A DNA stretch of 64,000 nucleotides from Pandoraea apista (GCF_001465595.2 NZ_CP013481.2:2418001-2482000), one strand, 5' to 3'. Counted from the stretch's first letter, positions 29,406-38,769 are shown. Program-made: numbers and translations. Notes: a model not told the origin generated them from the letters alone.

Positions 29406-30131
29406 ATGCGCGTCGGACTGTTTGTCACGTGTCTGATCGACATGATGCGCCCGGAGATCGGCTTCTCGACACTCAAGCTGCTCGAGACCGCCGGCTGCGA
29501 GGTCGTGATTCCCGATTCCCAGACCTGTTGCGGCCAGCCCGGCTACAACTCCGGCGAACGGGCCATCGCCCGCGATCTCGCCCAGAAATTTCTCGATGAA
29601 TTCGAATCGTTCGACTATGTCGTTGTGCCGTCCGGATCGTGCGGCGGCATGGTCAAGGCGCACTACGGCGACCTCTTTGCCGACGATCCCGAACTCATGG
29701 GGCGCTATGAACGACTGCGTCCGCGCGTGTATGAACTGACCGATTTTCTCGTCAATGTGCTGCATGTCGACGCAGTGCCCGGCGATTACAACGGCGAAGT
29801 CACTTATCACGACTCTTGTTCCGGGCTGCGCGAGCTTGGCGTGAAGACGCAGCCGCGCGCGTTGCTCGCGAAGATGCCCGGCGTGAAGATGACGGAGATG
29901 AAGGACTGTCAGGCTTGCTGCGGCTTCGGGGGCACCTTCGCACTCAAGTACGGCAACATCTCGACGGCCATCGTCGATGAGAAGTGCGCCAACATCGCGG
30001 CGAGCGGTGCGCCGGCGGTTGTGCTCGGCGACCTCGGGTGCATGCTCAACATCGAAGGGCGTCTGCGCCGCACCGGCGATACGAAGACGCGCGTATTGCA
30101 CATCGCCCAAGTGCTCGCCGGCGATGCGTGA
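29406..30131 (+). CDS. lutA: LutA/YkgE-family (Fe-S)-binding lactate-oxidation subunit
   Basis: A 241-residue protein with two CCG-domain motifs (QTCCGQPGYNSGE and QACCGFGGTFALKYG), as in subunit A of the LutABC L-lactate dehydrogenase and related heterodisulphide-reductase-like proteins. GAGGA precedes the ATG. Followed by lutB after 79 bases. Acts in the cytoplasm or at the membrane face to oxidise L-lactate to pyruvate. Confidence 0.92.
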   Translation: MRVGLFVTCLIDMMRPEIGFSTLKLLETAGCEVVIPDSQTCCGQPGYNSGERAIARDLAQKFLDEFESFDYVVVPSGSCGGMVKAHYGDLFADDPELMGRYERLRPRVYELTDFLVNVLHVDAVPGDYNGEVTYHDSCSGLRELGVKTQPRALLAKMPGVKMTEMKDCQACCGFGGTFALKYGNISTAIVDEKCANIAASGAPAVVLGDLGCMLNIEGRLRRTGDTKTRVLHIAQVLAGDA

Positions 30132-30210
30132 GTTCACCGCAGCCTCCCCGACAATCACGTTCGTGTGCGCGCTGACGCGTACCGGCGGTCATTACCTCTC
30201 GTGAGTCGCG

Positions 30211-31620
30211 ATGCAAGTTCAATCGATGCAATTCAAGGCGCGCGCCGGGCAGAAGCTCGCCGATCAGCGTTTGCAAGCCAATCTCAAGAAGCTCTCGACC
30301 AAGTTCGTGACGGCGCGGGCGACCGCGATCGAGGAGATCGACTTCGAGGCGACGCGCGAGGCGCTCAAAGAGCGGCGCAATCGCGGCCTCGAGACGCTTG
30401 ACGTCTGGCTCGAAATCTTCGAGCGCGAAGCCACCCGGCGCGGGGCGACCGTGTTGTTTGCGGAGTCGACGCAGGACGCGGCGCGTCTGATTGCGGAGAT
30501 CGCTCGCAAACACGACGTGAAGAAGGTGATCAAGTCGAAGTCGATGGTCACCGAGGAGTTGCAACTCAACAAGGTGCTCGCCGACATGGGTGTCCAGTCG
30601 GTCGAGACCGACCTCGGTGAGTACATCCTTCAGATCAACGACAACGAGCCGCCGTCGCACATCATTGCGCCGGTGGTGCACAAGGATAAGGACGAAGTCG
30701 CCGACCTGTTCGCGCGCGTTCACCACAAGCCGCGTCTGACTGAAATCCCGGCGATGACGCGCGAAGCGCGTGAAATGCTTCGCCCACAGTTTCTATCGGC
30801 CGATATGGGCGTGACCGGGGGCAACTTCCTCGTGGCGGAAACCGGCTCCGTCGCCGTGGTGACGAACGAAGGCAATGAAGGCATGTGCACGATCATGCCG
30901 CGCGTGCATGTGGCGGTGACAGGCATCGAGAAGGTGCTGCCCACGCTCGAGGATCTGGCGACGGCGATGCGTTTGCTGCCGCGCTCGGCAACCGGGCAGG
31001 GCACGTCGAACTACTTCTCGCTGCTGACCGGTACGCGTGCCGAGGGCGAAGTCGACGGCCCCGATCATATGTACTTCGTGCTGGTAGACGGTGGCCGCTC
31101 GGGACTAATCGGCGGTGCGTTCCAGGAGATGCTGCGTTGCATTCGCTGCGGCGCGTGTATGAACCACTGCCCGGTCTATCAGAAGATCGGCGGGCATGCG
31201 TACGGCTGGGTGTATCCGGGGCCGATGGGATCGGTGCTCACGCCGAGTTATGTCGGGCTCGAGAAGACACTCGATTTGCCGCAGGCGGCGACGCTTTGTG
31301 GCGAGTGCAATCGCGTCTGCCCGGTGGGTATTCCGATCTCCGATCTGCTGCGCAAGCTTCGCGAGCGTCAGGTCGATCGCGGTCTGCGTCCGTGGCAGGA
31401 ACGGGCGGCACTCGCCGCGTGGGCCTTTGCCGCACGTCGTCCGCGCCTTTATGCCGCGATCTCGGGCCTGGGCTCGTGGGCGTTGAGAAGGATGGGGCGC
31501 GATCGTGGCAGCATTTCGAAGTTGCCTTTCGCCGGCGGCTGGACCGACACACGGGAGATGCCCGCACCGAGCGGGAAAACGTTCCGTGCCATGTATCGCG
31601 AGCGTCGTGTGCCGCGATGA
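30211..31620 (+). CDS. lutB: LutB/YkgF-family iron-sulphur lactate-oxidation subunit
   Basis: A 469-residue protein with an N-terminal LUD domain (including the segment ESTQDAARLIAEIARKHDV) and two [4Fe-4S] ferredoxin-type motifs (CIRCGACMNHCPVYQ and CGECNRVCPVGI). The C-terminal extension matches LutB length. Start at ATG 30211; a second ATG lies five codons in. lutC, the third subunit gene normally present, does not follow: the next element is a terminator and then an oppositely oriented transporter gene. Confidence 0.93.
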   Translation: MQVQSMQFKARAGQKLADQRLQANLKKLSTKFVTARATAIEEIDFEATREALKERRNRGLETLDVWLEIFEREATRRGATVLFAESTQDAARLIAEIARKHDVKKVIKSKSMVTEELQLNKVLADMGVQSVETDLGEYILQINDNEPPSHIIAPVVHKDKDEVADLFARVHHKPRLTEIPAMTREAREMLRPQFLSADMGVTGGNFLVAETGSVAVVTNEGNEGMCTIMPRVHVAVTGIEKVLPTLEDLATAMRLLPRSATGQGTSNYFSLLTGTRAEGEVDGPDHMYFVLVDGGRSGLIGGAFQEMLRCIRCGACMNHCPVYQKIGGHAYGWVYPGPMGSVLTPSYVGLEKTLDLPQAATLCGECNRVCPVGIPISDLLRKLRERQVDRGLRPWQERAALAAWAFAARRPRLYAAISGLGSWALRRMGRDRGSISKLPFAGGWTDTREMPAPSGKTFRAMYRERRVPR

Positions 31621-31742
31621 GTGTGGTGTGAGGTGGGTGCGTTGGGGGAATTGATGCTGCCTCGATGCGGTGCCAAAGCATCGTCAATGCACCGCTAATC
31701 CACCGTTAATACCCGCCGATATGCTGGTTTGGCAGTAAAAGC

Positions 31743-31790
31743 GCCGGGCCCCGAATGTCTGTGCCAGACAAGTCGGGGCCCGGCTTTTTT
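31743..31790 (+). terminator. Intrinsic terminator after lutB
   Basis: Perfect 12-bp stem GCCGGGCCCCGA / TCGGGGCCCGGC with an 18-base loop, then six T. It closes the lutAB transcript about 120 bases after the lutB stop. Confidence 0.9.
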
Positions 31791-31803
31791 ATGCCCGTGC
31801 GAC

Positions 31804-32463
31804 TCAGATTCGGGCGGGCAACGCGAGGCGTTTTTCAATGCGTCGCTGCAACGCCGACAATCCGGTCGACAGCACCCAGTAGATGGCAGCACACGCGAGA
31901 TAGAGCGGTAGCGGCTGATAGGTCGACGCAATGACCTCCTGTGCGGAGCGCAACAACTCGGTCACGGTGATGACCGAGACCAGCGACGTGTCCTTGATCA
32001 GGCTGATGAGGCTGTTGCCGAGACTCGGCACGGCGATACGCAGGGCTTGCGGTGCGATGACATAGCGCAGTGTCTGCCAGTACGACAGCCCCAGGCTGTA
32101 CGCCGCCAGCCATTGGCCGCGCGGCATGCCCTCCAGGGCGCCGCGCATGCTCTCCGACAGGTATGCGCCGACATTCAGACTCAGGGTGAGGACTCCGGCC
32201 GGTGTGGGCTCGAGCGAGATGCCGATGCCCGGCAGTCCGTAATAGATCACGAAGATCTGTACGAGCAGCGGCGTGCCGCGCATTACGCTGACGTAGGCGC
32301 GGGCGATGGCGCGCAGCACGCGGACCTTGCCGATGCCCATGATCGCCACGATGACGCCGATTGCCAGACCGAACACCATCGACATCAACGCGAACTTGAT
32401 CGTGAGCACTGTGCCTTGCAACAGCACTGGCATGGATTGAGCGGCGAGTTCGAATGGATTCAT
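31804..32463 (-). CDS. Polar amino-acid ABC transporter permease
   Basis: A 219-residue HisM/GlnP-type permease with five or so membrane segments and the EAA-loop signature (SLGLSYWQTLRYVIAPQALRI). Starting at ATG 32463 gives MNPFELAAQSMPVLLQGTVLTIKFAL, typical of this family; the upstream extension is non-coding leader. It lies 112 bases after the binding-protein gene in the same direction. No ATPase gene is adjacent. Confidence 0.93.
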   Translation of the reverse strand: MNPFELAAQSMPVLLQGTVLTIKFALMSMVFGLAIGVIVAIMGIGKVRVLRAIARAYVSVMRGTPLLVQIFVIYYGLPGIGISLEPTPAGVLTLSLNVGAYLSESMRGALEGMPRGQWLAAYSLGLSYWQTLRYVIAPQALRIAVPSLGNSLISLIKDTSLVSVITVTELLRSAQEVIASTYQPLPLYLACAAIYWVLSTGLSALQRRIEKRLALPARI

Positions 32464-32501
32464 GGGGGATTTGGGGTAGTGAGTCGTGAGCCGGAAAGAC
32501 G

Positions 32502-32539
32502 ACGGCCGGCACTCGCGTCGTTGGCGGAGTGCCGGCCGT
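32502..32539 (-). terminator. Long intercistronic hairpin
   Basis: Perfect 13-bp inverted repeat ACGGCCGGCACTC / GAGTGCCGGCCGT with a 12-base loop, between the binding-protein stop and the permease start. No T-run follows on the reverse strand. Such hairpins often stabilise the upstream message and give higher expression of binding protein than of permease. Confidence 0.6.
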
Positions 32540-32575
32540 GATGCGACCGAAAGGTGTCGCTGCTCGGCGTGCGTC

Positions 32576-33373
32576 TTACTTCGCCGGTTTGGACACGTCC
32601 TCACCAAACCACTTTTCCGCAAGCTTGGTGAGCGAACCGTCCTGCTTCATGCTTGCGAGTGCATCGTCGATCGCCTTCGCGAATTTCGGATTGCCCTTGC
32701 GGAACGGGATGCCGACCGATTGGTTGGTGCTTTGCAGCACGGCGCCGGGGCGCAACGGCAGGTTCGACGTCTTGATCAGATACGCCAGCATCAAACGATC
32801 GTTGAGCGCGGCATCGACACGACCGGCGGCAAGATCGCGCAGGTACTCGGGCGCGCCCGGGTAGGTGCGCACGTCGATGCCGGGCACGGCTTTCGCGAGC
32901 TTGTCGTAGTTGCTGCCAAGGCTCACACCGAGCTTGTGCCCCTTGAGCGCTTCGAGCGAGTTGAACTCACGCTTGTCGTCCTTTCGCTGAATGAGCTGCG
33001 CGGCGGAGTAGGTGTACGGCTGACTGAAGTCGAGCGACTTCTTGCGCTCGTCCGTGATCGCGACCTGATTGACGATGACGTCGAACTTGCCCGCCACGAG
33101 GCCACCGATAATGCCGCTCCATTCCGTTGTCACGAACATGGGTTTCACGCCCAGACGTTCGGCCACGGCCTTGGCGACGTCGACATCGAAGCCGTCGAGC
33201 TGACCATCGGTGCCGCGATAGTTGAAGGGCGGGTAAGTGCCTTCGATACCGATTTTCAGCACGCCGGCAGACTTCACGGTGTCGAGCAGATCGGCGGCGC
33301 GGGCGGGCGACGCGCCGACGAGTGCGGCGGCGGCCAGCGGTACGAGGCACAGCGTCTTGAGCCAGGCTTTCAT
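32576..33373 (-). CDS. Amino-acid ABC transporter periplasmic binding protein
   Basis: A 265-residue family-3 solute-binding protein with a signal peptide (LCLVPLAAAALVGASPARAA, cleavage near 27). Family features include GVLKIGIEGTYPPFNYR, DGFDVDVAKAVAERLG, FDVIVNQVAITDERKKSLDFS and YPGAPEYLRDLAAGRVDA. The sequence resembles cystine or polar amino-acid binders, but the ligand is uncertain. It is first in a two-gene unit with the permease. Confidence 0.93.
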   Translation of the reverse strand: MKAWLKTLCLVPLAAAALVGASPARAADLLDTVKSAGVLKIGIEGTYPPFNYRGTDGQLDGFDVDVAKAVAERLGVKPMFVTTEWSGIIGGLVAGKFDVIVNQVAITDERKKSLDFSQPYTYSAAQLIQRKDDKREFNSLEALKGHKLGVSLGSNYDKLAKAVPGIDVRTYPGAPEYLRDLAAGRVDAALNDRLMLAYLIKTSNLPLRPGAVLQSTNQSVGIPFRKGNPKFAKAIDDALASMKQDGSLTKLAEKWFGEDVSKPAK

Positions 33374-33421
33374 GATGAGGAAGTCTCCGTGAGGCGGATG
33401 AGGGTTGCGACGTTCAGCCGG

Positions 33422-34450
33422 TCAGGCCGTACGCAGCGCTTGCACGCATTCTCGCACCAGCTCTGGGCCGCGGTAAATCAGGCCGCTGTAGACCTGAACG
33501 AGGCTGGCGCCGGCATCGAGCTTGGCCTTCGCGTCGGCACCCGACAGAATGCCGCCAACGCCGATGATCGGCAACGCACCGCCCAGCTCGGTTGCGAGTG
33601 CGCGGATGACGCGATTCGAGGCGTCGAACACCGGGCGCCCCGACAGGCCGCCCCTCTCGTTCGCGTACGGCAGCCCCGCCACCGCTTCGCGCGAGAGCGT
33701 CGTGTTGGTGGCGATCACGCCGTCGAAGCCATGACGTGTAAGGGTGCCGGCAATGACTTTGATCTGTTCGTCGTCGAGATCGGGGGCGATCTTCAGAGCG
33801 ATCGGCACGTACTTGCCATGGCGATCAGACAGTTGGCGTTGCTTGTCCTTGAGCTTGCCGAGCAGGGCGTCGAGTTCGTCGCCGCCTTGCAATTGGCGCA
33901 GATTCTTCGTGTTGGGCGATGAGATGTTGACCGTCACGTACGTTGCATACGGATAGACCTTCTCGAGGCAGATGAGGTAGTCGTCGACGGCGCGTTCGAT
34001 CGGCGTGTCGGCGTTCTTGCCGATGTTCAGGCCCAGCGGCCCTTTGTAGCGCGCCGACTGTACGTTCTGAAGAAACTGCTCCACGCCACCGTTGTTGAAG
34101 CCCATGCGATTGATGATCGCTTCGGCTTGCGGCAGGCGGAAAATGCGCGGCTTCGGATTGCCCGGCTGCGGGCGCGGCGTGACCGTTCCCACTTCGACAA
34201 AACCGAAACCGAGTGCGGCGAGGCCGTCGATGCAGCTGCCGTCTTTGTCGAGACCGGCGGCAAGACCGACAGGGTTCGGGAAGCGGATACCCATGACCGT
34301 GCGAGGATCTTCGGGCAGCGTTTGACCGACGAGACCGGCCAGTCCGAGCGACGCGGCGCCGCGCAGCGTGGCCAGCGTCAGGTGGTGGGCTTGTTCGGCA
34401 TCAAGACAGAACAGGGCGCGACGGGCCAGAGGATAGAAGGGCGCAAGCAC
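33422..34450 (-). CDS. pyrD: Quinone-dependent dihydroorotate dehydrogenase (class 2)
   Basis: Oxidises dihydroorotate to orotate in pyrimidine synthesis, passing electrons to membrane quinones through FMN. The 342 residues include the membrane-associating N-terminal helices ([23 protein letters not shown]), [27 protein letters not shown], the catalytic-Ser region [12 protein letters not shown] and the FMN phosphate region IIGVGGI. Full length. AA uptake genes lie downstream, but the spacing (about 50 bases) to the binding-protein gene does not show an operon. Confidence 0.97.
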   Translation of the reverse strand: MLAPFYPLARRALFCLDAEQAHHLTLATLRGAASLGLAGLVGQTLPEDPRTVMGIRFPNPVGLAAGLDKDGSCIDGLAALGFGFVEVGTVTPRPQPGNPKPRIFRLPQAEAIINRMGFNNGGVEQFLQNVQSARYKGPLGLNIGKNADTPIERAVDDYLICLEKVYPYATYVTVNISSPNTKNLRQLQGGDELDALLGKLKDKQRQLSDRHGKYVPIALKIAPDLDDEQIKVIAGTLTRHGFDGVIATNTTLSREAVAGLPYANERGGLSGRPVFDASNRVIRALATELGGALPIIGVGGILSGADAKAKLDAGASLVQVYSGLIYRGPELVRECVQALRTA

Positions 34451-34610
34451 GATGTCGGGGTTGGCAGAATCGGAAAGTCGCCATTTTACCGGTATCCCGG
34501 TCGCAGAGCGCGTCTTTTTCTACGCTCTGCGTACTCTTGTTTGGCGCGGTATCGGCCAGGAAATGAGCGCGATGCGCACTGCTGGCGTGGTGGGTGGGAG
34601 GGTCGAGGTG

Positions 34611-35387
34611 CTACTGGCCGGCGGCGTCGAGCATGGCTTCCGGCATGTCTTGCCATTGTCCGTCGAGCAGGCCCTGGAGTGGCCGGAAGTTGGCCTTGTA
34701 GACCATCTTGCGGCTTGCCTGAATCCAGTAGCCGAGATAGACATGAGGCAGTCCGAGCGCACGTGCCTGCTCGATCTGCCAGAGGATGTTGTAGGTGCCG
34801 TACGACGCGCCCTCGACGTCAGGGTCGAAGAACGTATAGACCGACGACAAGCCATCGCTCAGGATGTCCACCATGCTGATCATGCGCAGCGTGCCTGCGC
34901 CCTGATGGCCGGGCGGTTCGCGAAATTCCACCAGACGGGAATTCACGCGGCTTTGCAGCAGGAACTGCTCGTACTGCTCGCGGCTGTCGTGATCCATGCC
35001 GCCGCCTGCGTGACGCCGCGACTGATAGCGCATATAGAGCTGGTAATGCTCTTCGGTGTAATGCAGGCCCGAAACGTTGACGGCGAGGCCGGCGTGGCGC
35101 CGCCAGATACGGCGCTGCGTGCGGTTCGGGGCGAAGCGCTCGATCGGCACCCGCACCGGAACGCACGCACGGCAGCCATCGCAGTAGGGGCGGTACGTGA
35201 AGACGCCGCTACGACGGAATCCGGAGCGAACGAGTTCGCTATAGACGTCCGAGTTGATCAGATGGCTGGGCGTGGCGACCTGCGAGCGCGCCGTGTGATT
35301 GTCGAGATAGCTGCAGGGGTAGGGCGCCGTTGCGTAGAACTGAAGGGCAGACAGCGGAGAGAGCGGCAGTTCGTTCGGATGGGTCAC
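34611..35387 (-). CDS. bpt: Aspartate/glutamate leucyltransferase (arginyltransferase-like)
   Basis: Transfers leucine from Leu-tRNA to N-terminal Asp or Glu, making them ClpAPS degrons. The 258 residues have the ATE1-type N-terminal cysteine motif ([17 protein letters not shown]) and the C-terminal GNAT-like region ([20 protein letters not shown]). The start overlaps the stop of aat by four bases (ATGA), so the two N-degron transferases are translationally coupled. No clpS or clpA gene is in the window. Confidence 0.95.
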   Translation of the reverse strand: MTHPNELPLSPLSALQFYATAPYPCSYLDNHTARSQVATPSHLINSDVYSELVRSGFRRSGVFTYRPYCDGCRACVPVRVPIERFAPNRTQRRIWRRHAGLAVNVSGLHYTEEHYQLYMRYQSRRHAGGGMDHDSREQYEQFLLQSRVNSRLVEFREPPGHQGAGTLRMISMVDILSDGLSSVYTFFDPDVEGASYGTYNILWQIEQARALGLPHVYLGYWIQASRKMVYKANFRPLQGLLDGQWQDMPEAMLDAAGQ

Positions 35388-36148
35388 TGCGAAACCTCGT
35401 GAGCCTTATCTGCTGCGTTACCGTAGGCCAGTGCGCTGAGCATCTGCTTATCCAGACGCCAGACCGGCGCGGGGGCCATGACTGCCGTCTGCACATGCGC
35501 CAGAAATGTCTGACGGGGGATTTCGCCGCCGCCGAGCGATGCCAGATGGGCAGTACTTTGCTGGCAGTCTATCACCTCTATTGCGTGTGTGCGTGCAAAC
35601 GCGACGAGCGCGGCGAGTGCGATTTTCGACGCGTCTGTGCGCTTGGCGAACATCGATTCGCCATAGAACATGCGTCCGAGCGCCACGCCGTAAAGACCGC
35701 CGACGCGCTCGCCTTCGTAGAAGGTTTCGACGCTGTGGGCGAGCCCGGCGTCGTGCAGCGCGCGGTACGCCGCAACGATGGCGGGCGTGATCCATGTGCC
35801 GTCCTGACCGCGCCGGGGCGCTTGTGCGCACGCCTGCATGACTGCGGCAAAGTCGGCGTCCAGACGGATTTCCCACGCGTCGTCGCGCAGCACGCGGCGC
35901 AGCAGTTTGCGGAAGTTATGGCTGACGACGAAGTTCTCGGGCCGCAGCACCATGCGCGGGTCGGGGCTCCACCAAAGTACGGGCTGTCCCTGCGAATACC
36001 ACGGGAAGATGCCCTGCCGGTAGGCGGCGAGCAGGCGTTGCGGTGAGAGGTCCAGCCCGGCCGCGAGCAAGCCCGGCGCATCGCTCGAGGCGTCGAGCGC
36101 TTCGTCCACTGCCGGGAACGGATCGTTTGCTTCGAGCCAGACGACCAT
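35384..36148 (-). CDS. aat: Leucyl/phenylalanyl-tRNA-protein transferase
   Basis: Adds Leu or Phe to N-terminal Lys or Arg, creating destabilising residues for ClpS/ClpAP. The 254 residues carry the family signatures [26 protein letters not shown] and [24 protein letters not shown], then [15 protein letters not shown]. It is the first gene of the aat-bpt pair, a combination that covers both basic and acidic N-terminal residues. Confidence 0.96.
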   Translation of the reverse strand: MVVWLEANDPFPAVDEALDASSDAPGLLAAGLDLSPQRLLAAYRQGIFPWYSQGQPVLWWSPDPRMVLRPENFVVSHNFRKLLRRVLRDDAWEIRLDADFAAVMQACAQAPRRGQDGTWITPAIVAAYRALHDAGLAHSVETFYEGERVGGLYGVALGRMFYGESMFAKRTDASKIALAALVAFARTHAIEVIDCQQSTAHLASLGGGEIPRQTFLAHVQTAVMAPAPVWRLDKQMLSALAYGNAADKAHEVSQ

Positions 36149-36207
36149 GGTGACGTTAGCGCTCCGGAGCGGCGGGCGACTTCATTCGATGCGCGATGCT
36201 CGTGCGT

Positions 36208-36840
36208 TCAGACACGCAGCATCGGCGTGAGGATGTCCTCGGTATGCGCCGTATTGACGGGCAGCGACGGGACGGGTACGCCGGGCGCGGCGGCGTCTTG
36301 TGCGGCTTCGAGGTGTACGCCGAATGCCCCTGCGCGGCGGTCTTCGAAGAAGAAGCGCAAGGTCTTGGCGACGGTCGGGAAAGCGATCTCGTCCCAGGGA
36401 ATCTCGTCTTCCGTGAAGAGGGCGACTTCGAGGCTCTCTTCCCCGGCGGCGAACTGCGGCTCGCGCATCTGTGCCAGATAGAAGATATGCACCTGATTCA
36501 CGTGCGGCACGTTGAGTAATGAGAAGAGGGCGCCGACTTCGACAACGGCGCCGGCTTCTTCGAGTGTCTCGCGTGCCGCAGCCTGCGACGTCGTTTCGCC
36601 AATTTCCATGAAGCCCGCCGGCAGCGTCCAGTAGCCGAGCCGCGGCTCGATGGCGCGCTTGCACAGCAGCACCTGATCGCCCCACACAGGCACCGTGCCG
36701 AGCACGTTGCGCGGGTTCTGATAGTGGATGGTGCCGCAATGCGTGCAGACATGCCGCTCGCGGTTGTCGCCGGGCGGAATGCGCAACTCGACCGGGTGGC
36801 CGCAGGCGGAACAGAATTGGATGGGAGGACGTCGGTTCAT
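36208..36840 (-). CDS. Nudix hydrolase with zinc ribbon
   Basis: A 210-residue hydrolase. The N-terminal zinc ribbon (CSACGHPV...CTHCGTIHYQNP) resembles that of NADH pyrophosphatase. The Nudix box is intact: GFMEIGETTSQAAARETLEEAG matches GX5EX7REUXEEXGU. Start at ATG 36840 gives MNRRPPIQFCSACG; the upstream extension is unlikely. The substrate is a nucleoside diphosphate derivative, but which one is not known. It lies 59 bases before aat on the same strand. Confidence 0.9.
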   Translation of the reverse strand: MNRRPPIQFCSACGHPVELRIPPGDNRERHVCTHCGTIHYQNPRNVLGTVPVWGDQVLLCKRAIEPRLGYWTLPAGFMEIGETTSQAAARETLEEAGAVVEVGALFSLLNVPHVNQVHIFYLAQMREPQFAAGEESLEVALFTEDEIPWDEIAFPTVAKTLRFFFEDRRAGAFGVHLEAAQDAAAPGVPVPSLPVNTAHTEDILTPMLRV

Positions 36841-36979
36841 GGTTGCTGCGAGTGTATCATCGGCAACGCACGCTGTGCGGCGACGCAAACGGGGTGTCGG
36901 GATAACCCGTGCTGCGGACGCACGTCGCGATTTTTCACCGGCACGTCTGCATGCCTAGAAAAAAATTCCGCGAGTCGTG

Positions 36980-37008
36980 TTGCACTGCGATGGCAATTGC
37001 CATATAAT
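36980..37008 (+). promoter_or_regulatory. Promoter of tRNA-fMet
   Basis: TTGCAC (36980-36985) and TATAAT (37003-37008) separated by 17 bases, 14 bases before the tRNA gene. A textbook sigma-70 arrangement. Confidence 0.75.
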
Positions 37009-37021
37009 CTAATTCTTCAGA

Positions 37022-37098
37022 CGCGGGGTGGAGCAGTCTGGCAGCTCGTCGGGCTCATAACCCGAAGGTCACAGGTTCAAATCCTGTCCCCGCAACCA
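37022..37098 (+). tRNA. Initiator tRNA-fMet (CAU)
   Basis: A 77-nucleotide tRNA with encoded CCA. The anticodon is CAT in the loop CTCATAA, flanked by the GGG/CCC anticodon stem; the first acceptor pair is a C-A mismatch. Both traits mark the initiator rather than the elongator methionine tRNA. D-arm (GGAGCAGTCTGGCAGCTC) and T-loop (GGTTCAAATCC) are normal. Confidence 0.97.
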
Positions 37099-37104
37099 AA
37101 TTCG

Positions 37105-37137
37105 AAAGCCTGATTTCCACAAGAAATCAGGCTTTTT
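37105..37137 (+). terminator. Intrinsic terminator after tRNA-fMet
   Basis: Perfect 12-bp stem AAAGCCTGATTT / AAATCAGGCTTT with a 7-base loop, followed by further T. It starts seven bases after the tRNA. Confidence 0.9.
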
Positions 37138-37222
37138 GCGTTTTACCCACGTCACTCTTTGTCCCTGGGGCGCGGCCCGATGCGCCGTGCGCGATGCTCA
37201 AGATATCCCATCACGAGTTTCC

Positions 37223-37687
37223 ATGTCAGGTATCTACACTACGAACGAGAACGAATTCGACGCTATTACCGAACTCTGGGAGGCGTCCGTGCGAGCAACA
37301 CACGACTTCCTGAGCGACGACGACATTGCGTGGCTTCGTCCGCGAATTCGCAACGATTATCTGGGGGCCGTCACGCTGCGTGTGTTTCGCGACGATGCTG
37401 GCACCCTTCGCGGTTTTCTCGGGGTCGCGCAGGGCAATGTGGAGATGTTGTTCGTTGCGCCCGATGCGCGCAGACAGGGCATTGGCGCCACGTTGCTGGC
37501 ATATGCCGTGCGCGAGCTCGATTGCACGGGTGTCGACGTGAACGAGCAGAACCCGCAGGCGCTGGCGTTCTATCGACGCGAGGGGTTCGAGGTGACGGGC
37601 CGCTCGGAATTCGACGGGCAGGGACGCCCGTTCCCGCTGCTGCACATGCGGCTGGCTAGCGGGTCGCCGGCAACAAACGCTGCTTGA
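37223..37687 (+). CDS. GNAT-family N-acetyltransferase
   Basis: A 154-residue acetyltransferase. The acetyl-CoA binding motif is FVAPDARRQGIGATLLAYAV, and the C-terminal GNAT signature is NEQNPQALAFYRREGFEVTGR. The layout is close to E. coli YjaB. Start ATG 37223 gives MSGIYTTNENEFD. Its last 32 bases overlap the 3' end of the convergent eamA gene. Substrate unknown. Confidence 0.88.
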   Translation: MSGIYTTNENEFDAITELWEASVRATHDFLSDDDIAWLRPRIRNDYLGAVTLRVFRDDAGTLRGFLGVAQGNVEMLFVAPDARRQGIGATLLAYAVRELDCTGVDVNEQNPQALAFYRREGFEVTGRSEFDGQGRPFPLLHMRLASGSPATNAA

Positions 37688-38540
37688 TTTTCGCGCCGAA
37701 GACATTCACTACGAGGCCGGTCATCACGAGTGCCGCCCCAGCGATTTGCGGTCCGGCGAGTTGTTCGTCGAGCAGTAGCGCGGCGGACGCAAGGCCGATG
37801 ATCGGCACGAGCAGGGAGAACGGCGCGACCTGACTCGCGGGGTAGCGCGTCATCAGGCGGCCCCAGAGGGAGTAGCCGACGAGTGTGGCGATGAAGGCGA
37901 GATAGGCGATCGCGAAGATCGATGCCGCCGAGATATGCGCGAGCGAGTTCGCGATTTGCTGCGGCCCTTCGAACCAGTAGGAGAGCAGGGCGAAAGGAAT
38001 TGGCGGAATCAGGCTGGCCCAGACAACGAGGCCGACGAGATCGACATTGCCGATCTTCTTCGTGACGATGTTGCCTGTCGCCCAGCTAAGCGACGCGCAA
38101 AGTGTGAGTACGAAGCCGAGCAGTGTCATTGCGCCGCCGCCCTGCATGCCGATGACGGCGAGGCCCGCCGCCGCGATCAGCAGGCCGACGACGTTCTGCG
38201 CGCGAAATCGTTCTCCGAGGCAGAGCACAGCAAGTCCGAGTGTGAAGAAGGCTTGTGCTTGCAGCACGAGTGACGCGAGACCGGCGGGCATGCCGACGTA
38301 CATTGCGGTAAACAATAGTGCAAATTGCCCGAACGAAATCGTTGCACCGTACGCGATCAGCCAGCGCCAGGGCACTTGCGGACGTTTGACGAAGAAGATG
38401 GCTGGGAAGGCGGCGAGCAGAAATCGGAGGGCGCCTAGCAGCATTGGCGGCACGCCGTGTAATCCGACCTTGATGACGACGAAGTTCACGCCCCAGGCGA
38501 GTACAACGATCAGAGCCTGTAACAGATCCTTCGGTGCCAT
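37656..38540 (-). CDS. eamA: EamA cysteine/O-acetylserine exporter
   Basis: A 294-residue DMT exporter with ten membrane segments. It follows E. coli EamA (YdeD) closely as I recall it: VVLAWGVNFVVIKVGLHGVP, LRFLLAAFPAIFFVKRPQVP, MPAGLASLVLQAQAFFTLGL and APFSLLVPIIGLASAALLLDE. E. coli EamA exports O-acetylserine and cysteine. AGGAGACGCCAGC precedes the ATG at 38540; the longer frame back to 38771 is not supported. It is tail-to-tail with the GNAT gene, overlapping by 32 bases. Confidence 0.9.
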   Translation of the reverse strand: MAPKDLLQALIVVLAWGVNFVVIKVGLHGVPPMLLGALRFLLAAFPAIFFVKRPQVPWRWLIAYGATISFGQFALLFTAMYVGMPAGLASLVLQAQAFFTLGLAVLCLGERFRAQNVVGLLIAAAGLAVIGMQGGGAMTLLGFVLTLCASLSWATGNIVTKKIGNVDLVGLVVWASLIPPIPFALLSYWFEGPQQIANSLAHISAASIFAIAYLAFIATLVGYSLWGRLMTRYPASQVAPFSLLVPIIGLASAALLLDEQLAGPQIAGAALVMTGLVVNVFGAKIKQRLLPATR

Positions 38541-38769
38541 GCTGGCGTCTCCTTGTGCTGCATTGGTACGGTGGGGGGAAGGCGAAAGTGTACTCCCGGA
38601 GCGTCGACGTGTCGTGCGGAAAACCTCGCAGTGGCTCGTGGGGCTCGGCTGAGGCGGTTCGACCGGTCCGGGCGGGCGCGAGGGGCATGACGTATACTTT
38701 GTATTTTGTTTATCAAGAGACGTCGTCTTGTGAAGTACTAGATGGCGTTTGCCGTATCGAGGAATTTGC

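Noticed and set aside
30885..31631. 248-codon forward frame inside lutB
   Set aside because: Frame-shifted shadow of lutB, whose Fe-S motifs lie in the other frame.
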